From Verrucomicrobia bacterium LW23 (lineage in GTDB: Bacteria; Verrucomicrobiota; Verrucomicrobiia; Methylacidiphilales; UBA1321), in the NCBI GenBank assembly GCA_003054695.1, contig QAZA01000056.1:310001-374000 (forward strand): a DNA stretch of 64,000 bases. The letters are read 5' to 3'. A model generated the notes under the pieces. The model ran no database searches. It saw only the letters and a list, made by a program, of their open reading frames with translations, and had not been told where the DNA came from. The position numbers were made by a program, and so were the translations under genes. Shown here piece by piece: positions 1 through 7,261 of this stretch (position 1 is the first letter of the stretch; each line of letters starts with the position of its first letter).

Positions 1-19
1 CAATCCTGAAAGGTAAATT

Positions 20-232
20 ATGTACTCAATTCCAGAACAAAAGCCTGTAGACGCATACGCTAAGGACGGATACATCCACATTAGACAAAATGAGGAAAAT
101 GATTATCCTTCCATAATTAAGGTTCTTCCTCAGAACTACCCTATCTTGTTAAAGATGCTCGAAAGAGCCTATAATGATATTGGAACTGAAAACGAATATA
201 TTACTGAGGAAAAAGAAGGAGATCAGGAATGA
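20..232 (+). CDS. small phage protein, unknown function
   Basis: This 70-residue acidic protein is not recognised. It is preceded by an AAAGG-type ribosome binding site and its end overlaps the next gene by 4 bases (ATGA), so the two are probably translationally coupled. Base composition is clearly more AT-rich than the late genes. It begins the visible part of the prophage replication block, and the genes before it are outside the window. Confidence 0.6.
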   Translation: MYSIPEQKPVDAYAKDGYIHIRQNEENDYPSIIKVLPQNYPILLKMLERAYNDIGTENEYITEEKEGDQE

Positions 233-1095
233 TCTATCGTGTTCGTGATTGGAACGACAATTTCGAGAATAATCGGACTCGCGATCTGAAACGACTCGAA
301 TGGCTTCCGGTGCCAAATAAACACGATGGAGACGGATATACAGAGCTGCTTGACCATCCTAATGGTCTTGCGCACTTTGGCGCTTGGGTGCTGATTCTGC
401 AGGTCGCATCCAAGTGTCAGGAACGCGGCACCTTGTTGCGGGATTCCCGCACCGGTCTGCGCCATGATGCGGCACCGTACGATGCCGCCAGTTTGGCGCG
501 CGTCACCCGAGCGCCACGCAAGATTTTTGAAGAAGCGTTGCCACGATTGATTTCGATCGGATGGCTGGAGGAAGTCCAGACATTAGCGGAGGGGGAAGCC
601 CTCAGCGAAGGCGATGCAACATCTTCAACATCAAGCGATTGCGAACTTAAGTATTCCGATGTCGCACCCGCATGCGGCATTCCCGCACCTTCCTGCGACA
701 TTCCCGCACCCCGTGGCGGAAAAGTGTCTATGGAAGGGAATGGAATGGAAAGACAGAGAGAGTGTGGGGGCGCGAGTGCGCCTGCGCTACCGCGAACAGT
801 CGAAGACGCGATTGCTGCCGCCGGAATTGCTGGCATACCTCGCGATTTCATCTCGACGGTCTGGCATCAGCACGAAGGCACAAGCTGGGTGGATGCCGTG
901 GGGAGGCCCATCACCAATTGGCTCGCTTACGTGACGGCACGCTGGAGCAAGGAGCGAAGCGCAGTAGCGGAGCGAGCGGCTAATCGCAGCAATGGAAGAA
1001 CCATCGGAATCGGCAGCCTGAAGCCGCAACACGCCCAGCCCAGCGAAGCACCGCCCGCCCCGAGCGCACCGCGTCGCAACAGGCAGGCATTCTGA
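229..1095 (+). CDS. phage replisome-organiser-like protein
   Basis: This 288-residue protein has an N-terminal region (about 1-110) with the pattern seen in phage proteins that precede a helicase loader: MIYRVRDW, WLPVPNK, DGDGYTELLDHPNG and a W-V-L-I-L-Q helix, then a winged-helix-like stretch. A Ser/Pro-rich linker (about 120-175) leads to a shorter C-terminal region. It has an AAGGAG site and overlaps the preceding gene by 4 bases. By position, just before an ATPase loader, it probably recognises the origin and recruits the helicase machinery, like lambda O or DnaD-type organisers. The function rests on context and recalled family resemblance. Confidence 0.6.
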   Translation: MIYRVRDWNDNFENNRTRDLKRLEWLPVPNKHDGDGYTELLDHPNGLAHFGAWVLILQVASKCQERGTLLRDSRTGLRHDAAPYDAASLARVTRAPRKIFEEALPRLISIGWLEEVQTLAEGEALSEGDATSSTSSDCELKYSDVAPACGIPAPSCDIPAPRGGKVSMEGNGMERQRECGGASAPALPRTVEDAIAAAGIAGIPRDFISTVWHQHEGTSWVDAVGRPITNWLAYVTARWSKERSAVAERAANRSNGRTIGIGSLKPQHAQPSEAPPAPSAPRRNRQAF

Positions 1096-1188
1096 TGCCT
1101 TCAGAGCTCTTCCCCAAAGGACAGAAAGCCGTATTGCGCGGCGTTGCATGGGCTCCGGCCCAGCCGCGCTGATCCGCTAGGCCGCTCA

Positions 1189-1247
1189 GTCCACGGCGAT
1201 CCACGCCAGTCCACGATTGTCCATTTTGTCCACGTTTCTTGTCCACG
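1189..1247 (+). repeat. iteron-like direct repeats, candidate phage origin
   Basis: The core TCCAC(G) recurs beginning at 1190, 1200, 1210, 1220 (as TCCAT), 1229 and 1242, mostly 9-10 bases apart, so the copies fall on one face of the helix. Several are preceded by TTG, giving TTGTCCACG, close to the DnaA box TTATCCACA. They fill the gap between the organiser-like gene and the helicase-loader gene, a usual place for a phage replication origin. The repeats are seen directly; origin function is inferred. Confidence 0.5.
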
Positions 1248-1273
1248 CACCCGCCCTGCTCAACTCCGCAACC

Positions 1274-2182
1274 ATGACGACCACAACCACTTCCACCGCC
1301 GGCACCTTCCACGACGTTCCCCGCCGCTTCTGGCCCAGCCTCGCCCACCCGCGCATAGCCTGGCCCAGCCGCCCCTTGGCGCTGGTGCACGGCCCGACCG
1401 GCACCGGCAAGACGCACGAAGTCTGCAACGCCGTGTACGCCCGACTGCGCGCCGCCGGCGGACACGCCCACTACGTCACGCACGCCGGCCTCACTACCGC
1501 CGTGCTGCGCGCCATCGACTCCGGCGACGGCAAAGCGGCCGTCGTCGACAAGTACCAGGCCACTCCCGTGCTGGTGCTCGACGAGTTTGCCGCCACCGCC
1601 AAAGACATGGCCGATGCCAGCTACAGCACCGCCCGCGACATCATCTTCCACCGCACCGCCAACCTCCTCCCCACCTTCATCGTCACCAACTGCACACTCC
1701 TCTGGCTGCGCGAGCACCTCGACCCCGCCTTCTACGCCCGCCTTACCTGCGATCACCGCGACGAAAGCGAAGAGATCGAAATCGCCACCCCGCCCGCCGC
1801 ACGCGGCTTCGGCCCCGCCTGGCAAGGCGACCGCCTGCCCGATCCCGACTGGATGCCCGGCTTGATGACGCTGCTCTCCGACGTTACGTGGAACGTCACG
1901 GGCGAACCTATGTCCATTCCCTTCATGGGTAAGTCCATGGCGTTCTCCGCTTCATACAGAGCAAAGATGCTTTGCGCAGGCGCATGGCAATGGCTGGAAG
2001 CCACAAAGCCGGCGCAGCTTTCCGTATTGCAAGAGCTCTATCTGTTGGAAGAATGCGAGTTTAATAAAATATTTATTGACGCGGCGTCCGCAACTACGAA
2101 GCGTCGTAGTTCATGCCCATCACTGATGACATCGCCAACTCAAAACACGCAAGCTATCAACACCATCCTGTCGACGATATAG
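1274..2182 (+). CDS. DnaC-like helicase loader ATPase
   Basis: This AAA+ type ATPase of about 302 residues has Walker A GPTGTGKT near residue 45 and Walker B VLVLDEF near residue 102, followed by an FIVTNCT sensor-1-like segment. This is the arrangement of DnaC/IstB-type loaders that place the replicative helicase at an origin. The ATG at 1274 was chosen because an earlier in-frame TTG (1217) would put repeat DNA into the coding sequence and adds residues without recognisable domain character. No phage helicase gene follows, so it presumably loads the host DnaB. Its 3' end overlaps the next gene by about 70 bases. Confidence 0.75.
   Translation: MTTTTTSTAGTFHDVPRRFWPSLAHPRIAWPSRPLALVHGPTGTGKTHEVCNAVYARLRAAGGHAHYVTHAGLTTAVLRAIDSGDGKAAVVDKYQATPVLVLDEFAATAKDMADASYSTARDIIFHRTANLLPTFIVTNCTLLWLREHLDPAFYARLTCDHRDESEEIEIATPPAARGFGPAWQGDRLPDPDWMPGLMTLLSDVTWNVTGEPMSIPFMGKSMAFSASYRAKMLCAGAWQWLEATKPAQLSVLQELYLLEECEFNKIFIDAASATTKRRSSCPSLMTSPTQNTQAINTILSTI
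2092..2111 (+). promoter_or_regulatory. hairpin just before a start codon
   Basis: AACTACGA and TCGTAGTT form a perfect 8-bp stem with a 4-base AGCG loop, ending one base before the ATG at 2113 and lying inside the helicase-loader coding sequence. A hairpin in this place could hinder initiation at 2113 unless ribosomes translating the upstream gene open it. That would couple the two genes, but this is inferred. Confidence 0.4.
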
Positions 2183-2535
2183 AGCCCGAAGAGAAAGCGG
2201 AGAAGCCGGAAGAGAACAAGCGCTTTATCCAGGCGCTATCGCGCTTGCTGCATTACATCAATAGCCAAAGCGATCCGCGCCGCGCTGTTTACGAGATTTA
2301 CTTTGCTATTGGAAAAGATGTCGCGCTTGGCCTTACGGAAGTGGATATGGCGAAGCGCTATGGCATTAGCAAGCAGGCGTTCAGCCACGGCGTTGTGCAG
2401 TGTCGGAAGGCGCTGGGATTGCCTTCGCTGCAACGTAGCGAGGCGGCGTGCAGGAAGTTCGCGTTGACTCACGAGCGCCAGCATGGCCCTCGCACCTGCC
2501 CCGTCGTCGCCGAAACCGTCGCAATCGCAGCCTAA
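2113..2535 (+). CDS. phage helix-turn-helix protein
   Basis: This 140-residue protein has an acidic N-terminus and a central helix-turn-helix like those of sigma-factor region 4 or resolvases (MAKRYGISKQAFSHGV, about residues 78-95). It overlaps the helicase loader at its start and the next gene at its end (2483-2535), so it lies in the compressed early operon. A role as a DNA-binding regulator of early transcription or replication is plausible but not shown. No clear Shine-Dalgarno is seen; a hairpin precedes the start. Confidence 0.55.
   Translation: MPITDDIANSKHASYQHHPVDDIEPEEKAEKPEENKRFIQALSRLLHYINSQSDPRRAVYEIYFAIGKDVALGLTEVDMAKRYGISKQAFSHGVVQCRKALGLPSLQRSEAACRKFALTHERQHGPRTCPVVAETVAIAA
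2464..2472 (+). promoter_or_regulatory. start-associated motif TTGACTCAC
   Basis: Copy 1 lies exactly 10 nt before the ATG at 2483. It is embedded in the coding sequence of the preceding gene, so it is not merely intergenic filler. Confidence 0.5.
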
Positions 2536-3187
2536 CGCCCTGATGCTACCGCACGTTGACGCCAGCATGATCGGCATCGACTTCCCGGAGTCGATTACGG
2601 AAGAGCAGTTTCGCGAGGTGGGATCGCTGATCGCTGGCGTGCAGCGGTCCCTGCCCTGGTATTGGGGCGACTGGCTCGCCTTCGCCTCGCAGTCCGCCAC
2701 CCGCGCCGGCCGCAACGCGCGCATGCACATCGACGACGGCCCCGCCCTCTACCACCTGGCCGAGGAGTTGTCGCACCTGAGCTACCAGACGCTCCGCAAC
2801 TACAAGTCCGTGTGCGAGGCCATCCCGTTGTACCGGCGAAAGTACAGCCTGAGCTTCACCCACCACCAGATCGTCGCCAACATCCCCGACCCCGCCGAGC
2901 AAGACAACTGGCTCGACGAAGCGGAGAAGAAGGGCTGGAGCGTCAGCGAGCTGCGCATGGCCATCCGCCTCGCCTACCGCACCGAGGAGCCCACCGAAGG
3001 CCGCGACGACGGCTCCCGCCGCTCGCAGATTTTGAGGGAGATGGAGAGCCTCGCCGGCCTACTGAAGAAGGAGCGGGTTGAGGATTTGCCGCCGGCCACG
3101 CAAGATGTTTGGATCGAGCAACTTAAGCCGATCGCAGCGACGTATGAGACGCTTTGCGAGCTGAAATCAGATTTTGTGCAGAAATAA
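2483..3187 (+). CDS. LmbU/ParB-like phage DNA-binding protein
   Basis: This 234-residue protein contains the pattern W-Y-W-G-D-W-L-A-F, then SYQTLRNY, LSFTHHQIVA and SVSELRMAIR, which I recognise from LmbU-type or ParB-like helix-turn-helix proteins of phages and actinobacterial regulators. The core lies at about residues 40-165, with an acidic Arg-rich tail. It closes the replication block. A start-associated motif precedes it instead of a Shine-Dalgarno. A regulatory or partition-like DNA-binding role is likely; the target is unknown. Confidence 0.55.
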   Translation: MALAPAPSSPKPSQSQPNALMLPHVDASMIGIDFPESITEEQFREVGSLIAGVQRSLPWYWGDWLAFASQSATRAGRNARMHIDDGPALYHLAEELSHLSYQTLRNYKSVCEAIPLYRRKYSLSFTHHQIVANIPDPAEQDNWLDEAEKKGWSVSELRMAIRLAYRTEEPTEGRDDGSRRSQILREMESLAGLLKKERVEDLPPATQDVWIEQLKPIAATYETLCELKSDFVQK

Positions 3188-3260
3188 TTTTGTGCGATTT
3201 GCTCAAAATGCTGGCCATTCATGGAATGGGGAGCTACTCTAGAGGAGAAATTTTCTCCAC

Positions 3261-4646
3261 ATGCTCATTAACTTTCGTGTTAAAAATTTTCTCTCGTTTC
3301 GGGAGGAAGTTGAATTTACAGCTCTTGCCACAAAGGAGACAACCCATAGCAACAGGATCTTCAAGTCACAAAAATCTAAGGTACGAGTGCTTCCTATTTC
3401 AGCCTTCTTTGGCGGAAACGGTGCGGGCAAATCAAATCTTTTCAAAGCAGTTGCATTTGTTAAGCGGTTAATTATTCGAGGGACTTCAACTAACGACACC
3501 ATAGATTGCCGGCCCTTTAAACTTGATAGGCATGCTCCGCTACGATCTTCGGAGTTTGGATTGGACCTTCTTATTGAAGATGAACTGTATCGCTATGAGT
3601 TTGCTGTACACGCATCCGTAATTACTAGAGAATCCCTCTTTTTAATAGGCAAGAAGAATTTAGAGATTTTCTCGCGTGGCTACTTAAATGACAAGCAAGT
3701 CTGGGGCCCTAATAACTTTACAAATTGTCATTTCTCAGATAAGGAAGTGGGTTATTTACTACTGAAATCGAAGGAAGACACATTTAATAATCAGTTGTTT
3801 CTAAATTCCATTCATGGTAGACCAGGGCCAATACCTGATTTATTCAAACGCATTGGCACATGGTTTTCAGATCGATTGGAACTTCTTAGCCCTCAAGGGG
3901 AATACGGACCATTAGTTCACTATTTGGACGAAGCTAAATCTTTTAGCGAGTTCTGCTCTCAAGCTCTGGATAGAGCCGGCACTGGGATTACGGAACTGAA
4001 GAGCGATCCAACAGACTTTAAAGACTTAGGCTTACCTGAAAAGCTCAAGGAAGAAATATTGAGCCACCTAGAAGTGGTACTTAAAGATGAGCCGAGCGCA
4101 GAGATTTTGGTAACCGGCCCCAGAAGCCGTTTTAAGATACGAAAATCTAAAGGAAAAGATGTTGAGGTTTTCAGATTGCGAGCAATCCACAAAAGTGAGA
4201 GTGATGAGAATGTGCCTTTTGAGATTGACGATGAGTCGGATGGCACGCTTAGGTTGCTAGAGCTGCTACCAGCATTTTTTGAACTTTCAGCGTCAAAATG
4301 CGATAAAGTTTTTTTTATAGATGAGCTCGATCGAAGTCTGCATACTCATTTAACGAAGGAGCTGTTAGCAACATTTTTGGAAACTAGAACCGAAATATCT
4401 TGCGCTCAACTTCTTTTTACAACTCACGATCCCTTTCTTATGGATCAAGAGATGCTTAGACGAGATGAGATTTGGTTTATTGATAAGGTACAAAATGGCG
4501 GCAGTGTTCTCACCGCATTAAGTGATTTCAAAGGAGTTAGACTAGATCTTGATGTTCGAAAAGCCTATTTAGAGGGCCGGTTTAGCGGCATTCCAAATAT
4601 GCGACGTCTCCCAAGGAAGCAGGAGTTAATGGAGGCTCAAAAATGA
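3261..4646 (+). CDS. AbiLi/RloA-like AAA ATPase, defence cassette
   Basis: This 461-residue ABC/SMC-type ATPase has an N-terminal LINFRVKNFLSF strand pattern, Walker A GGNGAGKS at 51-58, Walker B VFFIDELD near 350 and an FTTHDP switch histidine. The layout fits AAA_21/OLD-type ATPases such as RloA and AbiLi, which work with an RloB partner in abortive infection. The next gene is that partner and overlaps by 4 bases. Composition is much more AT-rich than the flanking genes, a sign of separate acquisition. The cassette sits between the replication and packaging blocks, a usual cargo slot. AGGAG lies upstream. Anti-phage function is inferred from the family. Confidence 0.8.
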   Translation: MLINFRVKNFLSFREEVEFTALATKETTHSNRIFKSQKSKVRVLPISAFFGGNGAGKSNLFKAVAFVKRLIIRGTSTNDTIDCRPFKLDRHAPLRSSEFGLDLLIEDELYRYEFAVHASVITRESLFLIGKKNLEIFSRGYLNDKQVWGPNNFTNCHFSDKEVGYLLLKSKEDTFNNQLFLNSIHGRPGPIPDLFKRIGTWFSDRLELLSPQGEYGPLVHYLDEAKSFSEFCSQALDRAGTGITELKSDPTDFKDLGLPEKLKEEILSHLEVVLKDEPSAEILVTGPRSRFKIRKSKGKDVEVFRLRAIHKSESDENVPFEIDDESDGTLRLLELLPAFFELSASKCDKVFFIDELDRSLHTHLTKELLATFLETRTEISCAQLLFTTHDPFLMDQEMLRRDEIWFIDKVQNGGSVLTALSDFKGVRLDLDVRKAYLEGRFSGIPNMRRLPRKQELMEAQK

Positions 4647-5371
4647 CTCGTCGAAGTGGTAATATTCGCAAGTCAGAGTTTATTCCTCAAAAAGAAATTC
4701 ACATCATCGCAATGGAGGGGTGCGAAACCGAGTACATATATCTTGATGAGCTGAAGCAATATACTCGTGATAACGTTAAACTCGTACTGCTAAAAAACAT
4801 CAACCATAAAACCAAACCTACGGATGTACTGAGCAAAATCACGACGTACTTCAAGCACCACGAGAGAGAAGAAAGCGATAAGGCTTGGATTCTAATTGAT
4901 CGAGATGCTTGGACTGTAAAAGAGCTCAATAAAGTCTGTAAGGATGCAAAATTGCAAGATTGTAGGGTTTTGCTGACGAATCCTTGCGTTGAGCTTTGGT
5001 TTCATTATCACTTGGCTAACGAGCCTATAAATGATTTTTTTGACCGAGATGATTGCCAAGGTAAACTGTGTGCTATATTTCCGGGCTATACAAAGGCGAA
5101 ATACAATGTTAAGCTTATACTAGATAAGACTCTAAGCAAGGTTGCAAAAGCTGTGCGAATAGCTAAGTCGACCGATCTTCCAGGTAGCAGCGTACAACCT
5201 TGGCCTCAGCGGCAAACAACAAGAGTTTATCTACTAATTCAGGAAGTGCTACAATTGCCAGAGGATGTCCGAGAAGTAAAAAATCGAACTCAAAAGGAAA
5301 GAGGTAAGCTTGCTGCACTTGAGCGCGGAAGAAAGGCTTTGGAGCAAGCAGGAAACGAGTCTATAGTGTAG
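4643..5371 (+). CDS. RloB-like protein, defence cassette partner
   Basis: This 242-residue protein matches the RloB/AbiLii layout: an early acidic motif EGCETEYIYLDEL near residue 28, WILIDRDAW near 80, NPCVELWF near 113, and a basic C-terminal helix. The spaced acidic residues suggest a TOPRIM-like metal-binding nuclease fold. That fold assignment is inferred from the motif layout, not from structure. The start overlaps the ATPase stop (ATGA), which implies coupled translation and a complex of the two proteins. The gene is AT-rich and is followed by a hairpin that closes the cassette. Confidence 0.8.
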   Translation: MTRRSGNIRKSEFIPQKEIHIIAMEGCETEYIYLDELKQYTRDNVKLVLLKNINHKTKPTDVLSKITTYFKHHEREESDKAWILIDRDAWTVKELNKVCKDAKLQDCRVLLTNPCVELWFHYHLANEPINDFFDRDDCQGKLCAIFPGYTKAKYNVKLILDKTLSKVAKAVRIAKSTDLPGSSVQPWPQRQTTRVYLLIQEVLQLPEDVREVKNRTQKERGKLAALERGRKALEQAGNESIV

Positions 5372-5392
5372 CCTGATAAAATATATATCAGG
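5372..5392 (+). terminator. hairpin after defence cassette
   Basis: CCTGATA and TATCAGG form a perfect 7-bp stem with a 7-base AT-rich loop, starting at the stop codon of the RloB-like gene. A second small stem (AGGAA/TTCCT) and a T-rich stretch follow. It probably ends or attenuates transcription of the cassette. The rest of 5393-5561 has a T6 run near 5465 but no gene I can support. Confidence 0.5.
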
Positions 5393-5561
5393 TAAGGAAT
5401 CTTTTCCTGTAGTCCTTTCCCGCTAGGGTAAAGCGACCCTCCCTGTTTTCGCGTGAGAGGTGTGTTTTTTCACTTCCCACAAAATAAAGGGGAGGGCCGG
5501 CGGGTTTTCGCTCGGTGGCGGCGGGATTGATGGGGTGGAAATGGGTGGGGAATTTCCCATG

Positions 5562-5570
5562 TTGACTTCC
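5562..5570 (+). promoter_or_regulatory. start-associated motif TTGACTTCC
   Basis: Copy 2 lies exactly 10 nt before the ATG at 5581, in intergenic DNA at the start of the packaging block. Confidence 0.5.
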
Positions 5571-5580
5571 CACTTGCGGC

Positions 5581-5847
5581 ATGAGTGCTGCTATCGATTT
5601 GGCGAAGTATGAGGAGGTGCCTGTGACGCTGGTTATTGGCGGACGGGCGGTGGAAATGTTGGTGTTGGCGCGGGCGGTTCCTCGGAAGGAGCCGGACTAT
5701 ATCTTTGATGCGGCCGGCAACGCCATTGGCCAGCGGGTTGAGGTGCTGGGGCCGGACGGGTTGCTGGAACGGATGACGGAAGTGCATTACTGCCAGGCGA
5801 TTCCGGCGGCGGAGATTGCCAGGCGGCGGGCGGAGGCGGGGCGATGA
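5581..5847 (+). CDS. small phage protein, unknown function
   Basis: This 88-residue protein has a beta-rich N-terminus (VPVTLVIGGRAVEMLVLARAV) and an Arg/Ala-rich C-terminal helix. It overlaps the ParB-domain gene by 4 bases (ATGA) and is probably co-translated with it. It is the first gene of the packaging block. No family is recognised. Confidence 0.65.
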   Translation: MSAAIDLAKYEEVPVTLVIGGRAVEMLVLARAVPRKEPDYIFDAAGNAIGQRVEVLGPDGLLERMTEVHYCQAIPAAEIARRRAEAGR

Positions 5848-6500
5848 GTGGCGGCGGCGAGGCGACCGCGAAGGCGCTGGCGGATGGGGTGCAGGTGTGG
5901 TGTCAGCATGAGAGGCTGATGGCGGTGGAGGAGTTGCGGGCAAATCCTCGCAATCCGAATACGCATCCGGCGTCGCAGATTGAGCTGCTGGCGCGCAATA
6001 TTCAGCATTTTGGGTGGCGGCATCCTATTACGGTGTCGCGGCGGTCCGGGTGCATTGTGGCGGGGCATGGGCGGTTGATGGCGGCGCAGCATCTTGGGTT
6101 GAGGATTGTTCCTGTTGATACGCAGGACTTTGCGAGTGACAGCGACGAGTTGGCCGTGTTGGTGGCCGACAACCGGCTGGCGGAGATTTCCGTGGTCGAC
6201 AGCGCGCAGCTTTCGCAGCTTGTTGGGGAGCTTCAGGCCGAGGGGGTTGACGCGATTCTGGCCGGCTTTGACGCGCCGGCGCTGGAGGATTTGCTTGCGG
6301 GCGTTGGCGGCGGGGACGAGGAGGGCGATGGGGATGGAGAGGACGACGCAGAGGGCAAAGACGAGTGTATCTCGGTGGGCGACATCAGGTTCCGCGTGCC
6401 TCACGATACGTTCGACTCCTGGCGGCAGGATCTTGTGCGGCAGGCGGGTGGCGACGAGGACGCGCTTCAGAATGCGGTGCGGCGGCGGCTTCGCATTTAG
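5844..6500 (+). CDS. ParB/Srx-domain protein without methylase domain
   Basis: This 218-residue protein has a ParB N-terminal (sulfiredoxin-like) nuclease fold at about 22-145: LRANPRNPNTHP, GWRHPITVSRR, the GCIVAGHGRL signature and ADNRLAEIS. In many phages this module is fused to a DNA methylase. Here the methylase domain is missing and an acidic Gly/Asp/Glu linker (about 152-175) leads to a short region (SVGDIRFRVPHDTFDSW) found in non-fused phage relatives. A separate methyltransferase lies at 25833. Its place before the terminase genes suggests a role in DNA recognition for packaging or modification. Confidence 0.7.
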   Translation: MSGGGEATAKALADGVQVWCQHERLMAVEELRANPRNPNTHPASQIELLARNIQHFGWRHPITVSRRSGCIVAGHGRLMAAQHLGLRIVPVDTQDFASDSDELAVLVADNRLAEISVVDSAQLSQLVGELQAEGVDAILAGFDAPALEDLLAGVGGGDEEGDGDGEDDAEGKDECISVGDIRFRVPHDTFDSWRQDLVRQAGGDEDALQNAVRRRLRI

Positions 6501-6565
6501 GCGCGTGGCTTCCCATTCGCGTTTCAGACGCGATTGATCTTTACACTTTATCGACTCATCTCACT

Positions 6566-7240
6566 ATGAAAGAACTACTTGCAGAGGACGCGGAGAAGAT
6601 TCTCGACGCCGACTTTGCCAACCTCATCAAGAAGGTGAAGGCCGGCAAGCCGCTTACCGTGGCGGAGCGGGCGCGCGTGGAGTCGCGGGCGGCGGGCAGC
6701 ACGGACAGCACGGCATACGCGAAGAACGTTGTCGACCTGGCTGCGTTGCTGGGCGTGACTCGGCGCACTATCCATAGCTGGCGCAAGCTGCCTGGGGCGC
6801 CGCGTCCGCAGGCGAACGGCTCGTGGTCCATGGCGGATTGGCGCGAGTTTATCCGGGCGCATGGGCTCAAGGCGCGGGGCGCGGTCGGCGCCAGCGGCAA
6901 CGAGGAGGCGCTGAAGGCGCGCAAGTTGCTGGCGGAAGTGGAGGATCGCGAGTTGCGCGTGGCCATCCGCCGCAGCGAGTACGTGCGGATTGCCGAGGTG
7001 CGGGCGGACTGGACAATGCGGATCGGCCGCGCGATTGCGGTGCTGCGCTCCAAGTTTGAGAACGAGCTACCGCCCGTGCTTTCCGGTCTGGACGCGGCCG
7101 GCATCCAGAAGCGTTGCCGCCTCGCTATCGACGAAGTGCTGAAGGCGCTGCATGAGGATCCGTCCGCCGCAGCGGCCGGCGCCAGCTCCGCCGCCACGGC
7201 TGCGCATCCCTCCGCAGCCTCCGCCCTCGCCGCCGCCTGA
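6566..7240 (+). CDS. terminase small subunit (Nu1-like)
   Basis: This 224-residue protein has a winged-helix pattern VVDLAALLGVTRRTIHSWRKLPGAP (about 50-75), as in Nu1/gpNu1-type small terminases that bind the packaging site. A helical middle and an Ala/Ser-rich C-terminus follow. The ATG at 6566 was preferred over an upstream in-frame ATG (6365) that would overlap the ParB-domain gene by 136 bases and adds low-complexity sequence. The stop codon directly abuts the motif and start of the large subunit. Confidence 0.7.
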   Translation: MKELLAEDAEKILDADFANLIKKVKAGKPLTVAERARVESRAAGSTDSTAYAKNVVDLAALLGVTRRTIHSWRKLPGAPRPQANGSWSMADWREFIRAHGLKARGAVGASGNEEALKARKLLAEVEDRELRVAIRRSEYVRIAEVRADWTMRIGRAIAVLRSKFENELPPVLSGLDAAGIQKRCRLAIDEVLKALHEDPSAAAAGASSAATAAHPSAASALAAA

Positions 7241-7249
7241 TTGACTTCC
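7241..7249 (+). promoter_or_regulatory. start-associated motif TTGACTTCC
   Basis: Copy 3 begins on the base after the small-terminase stop and lies 12 nt before the ATG at 7262. Its own TTG is in frame and could serve as a start, adding 7 residues. Confidence 0.45.
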
Positions 7250-7261
7250 GCGAGCCAACGG

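Noticed and set aside
6365-6565. Longer start for the small terminase
   Set aside because: It would overlap the ParB-domain gene by 136 bases and adds an Ala/Gly/Arg-rich shadow segment.
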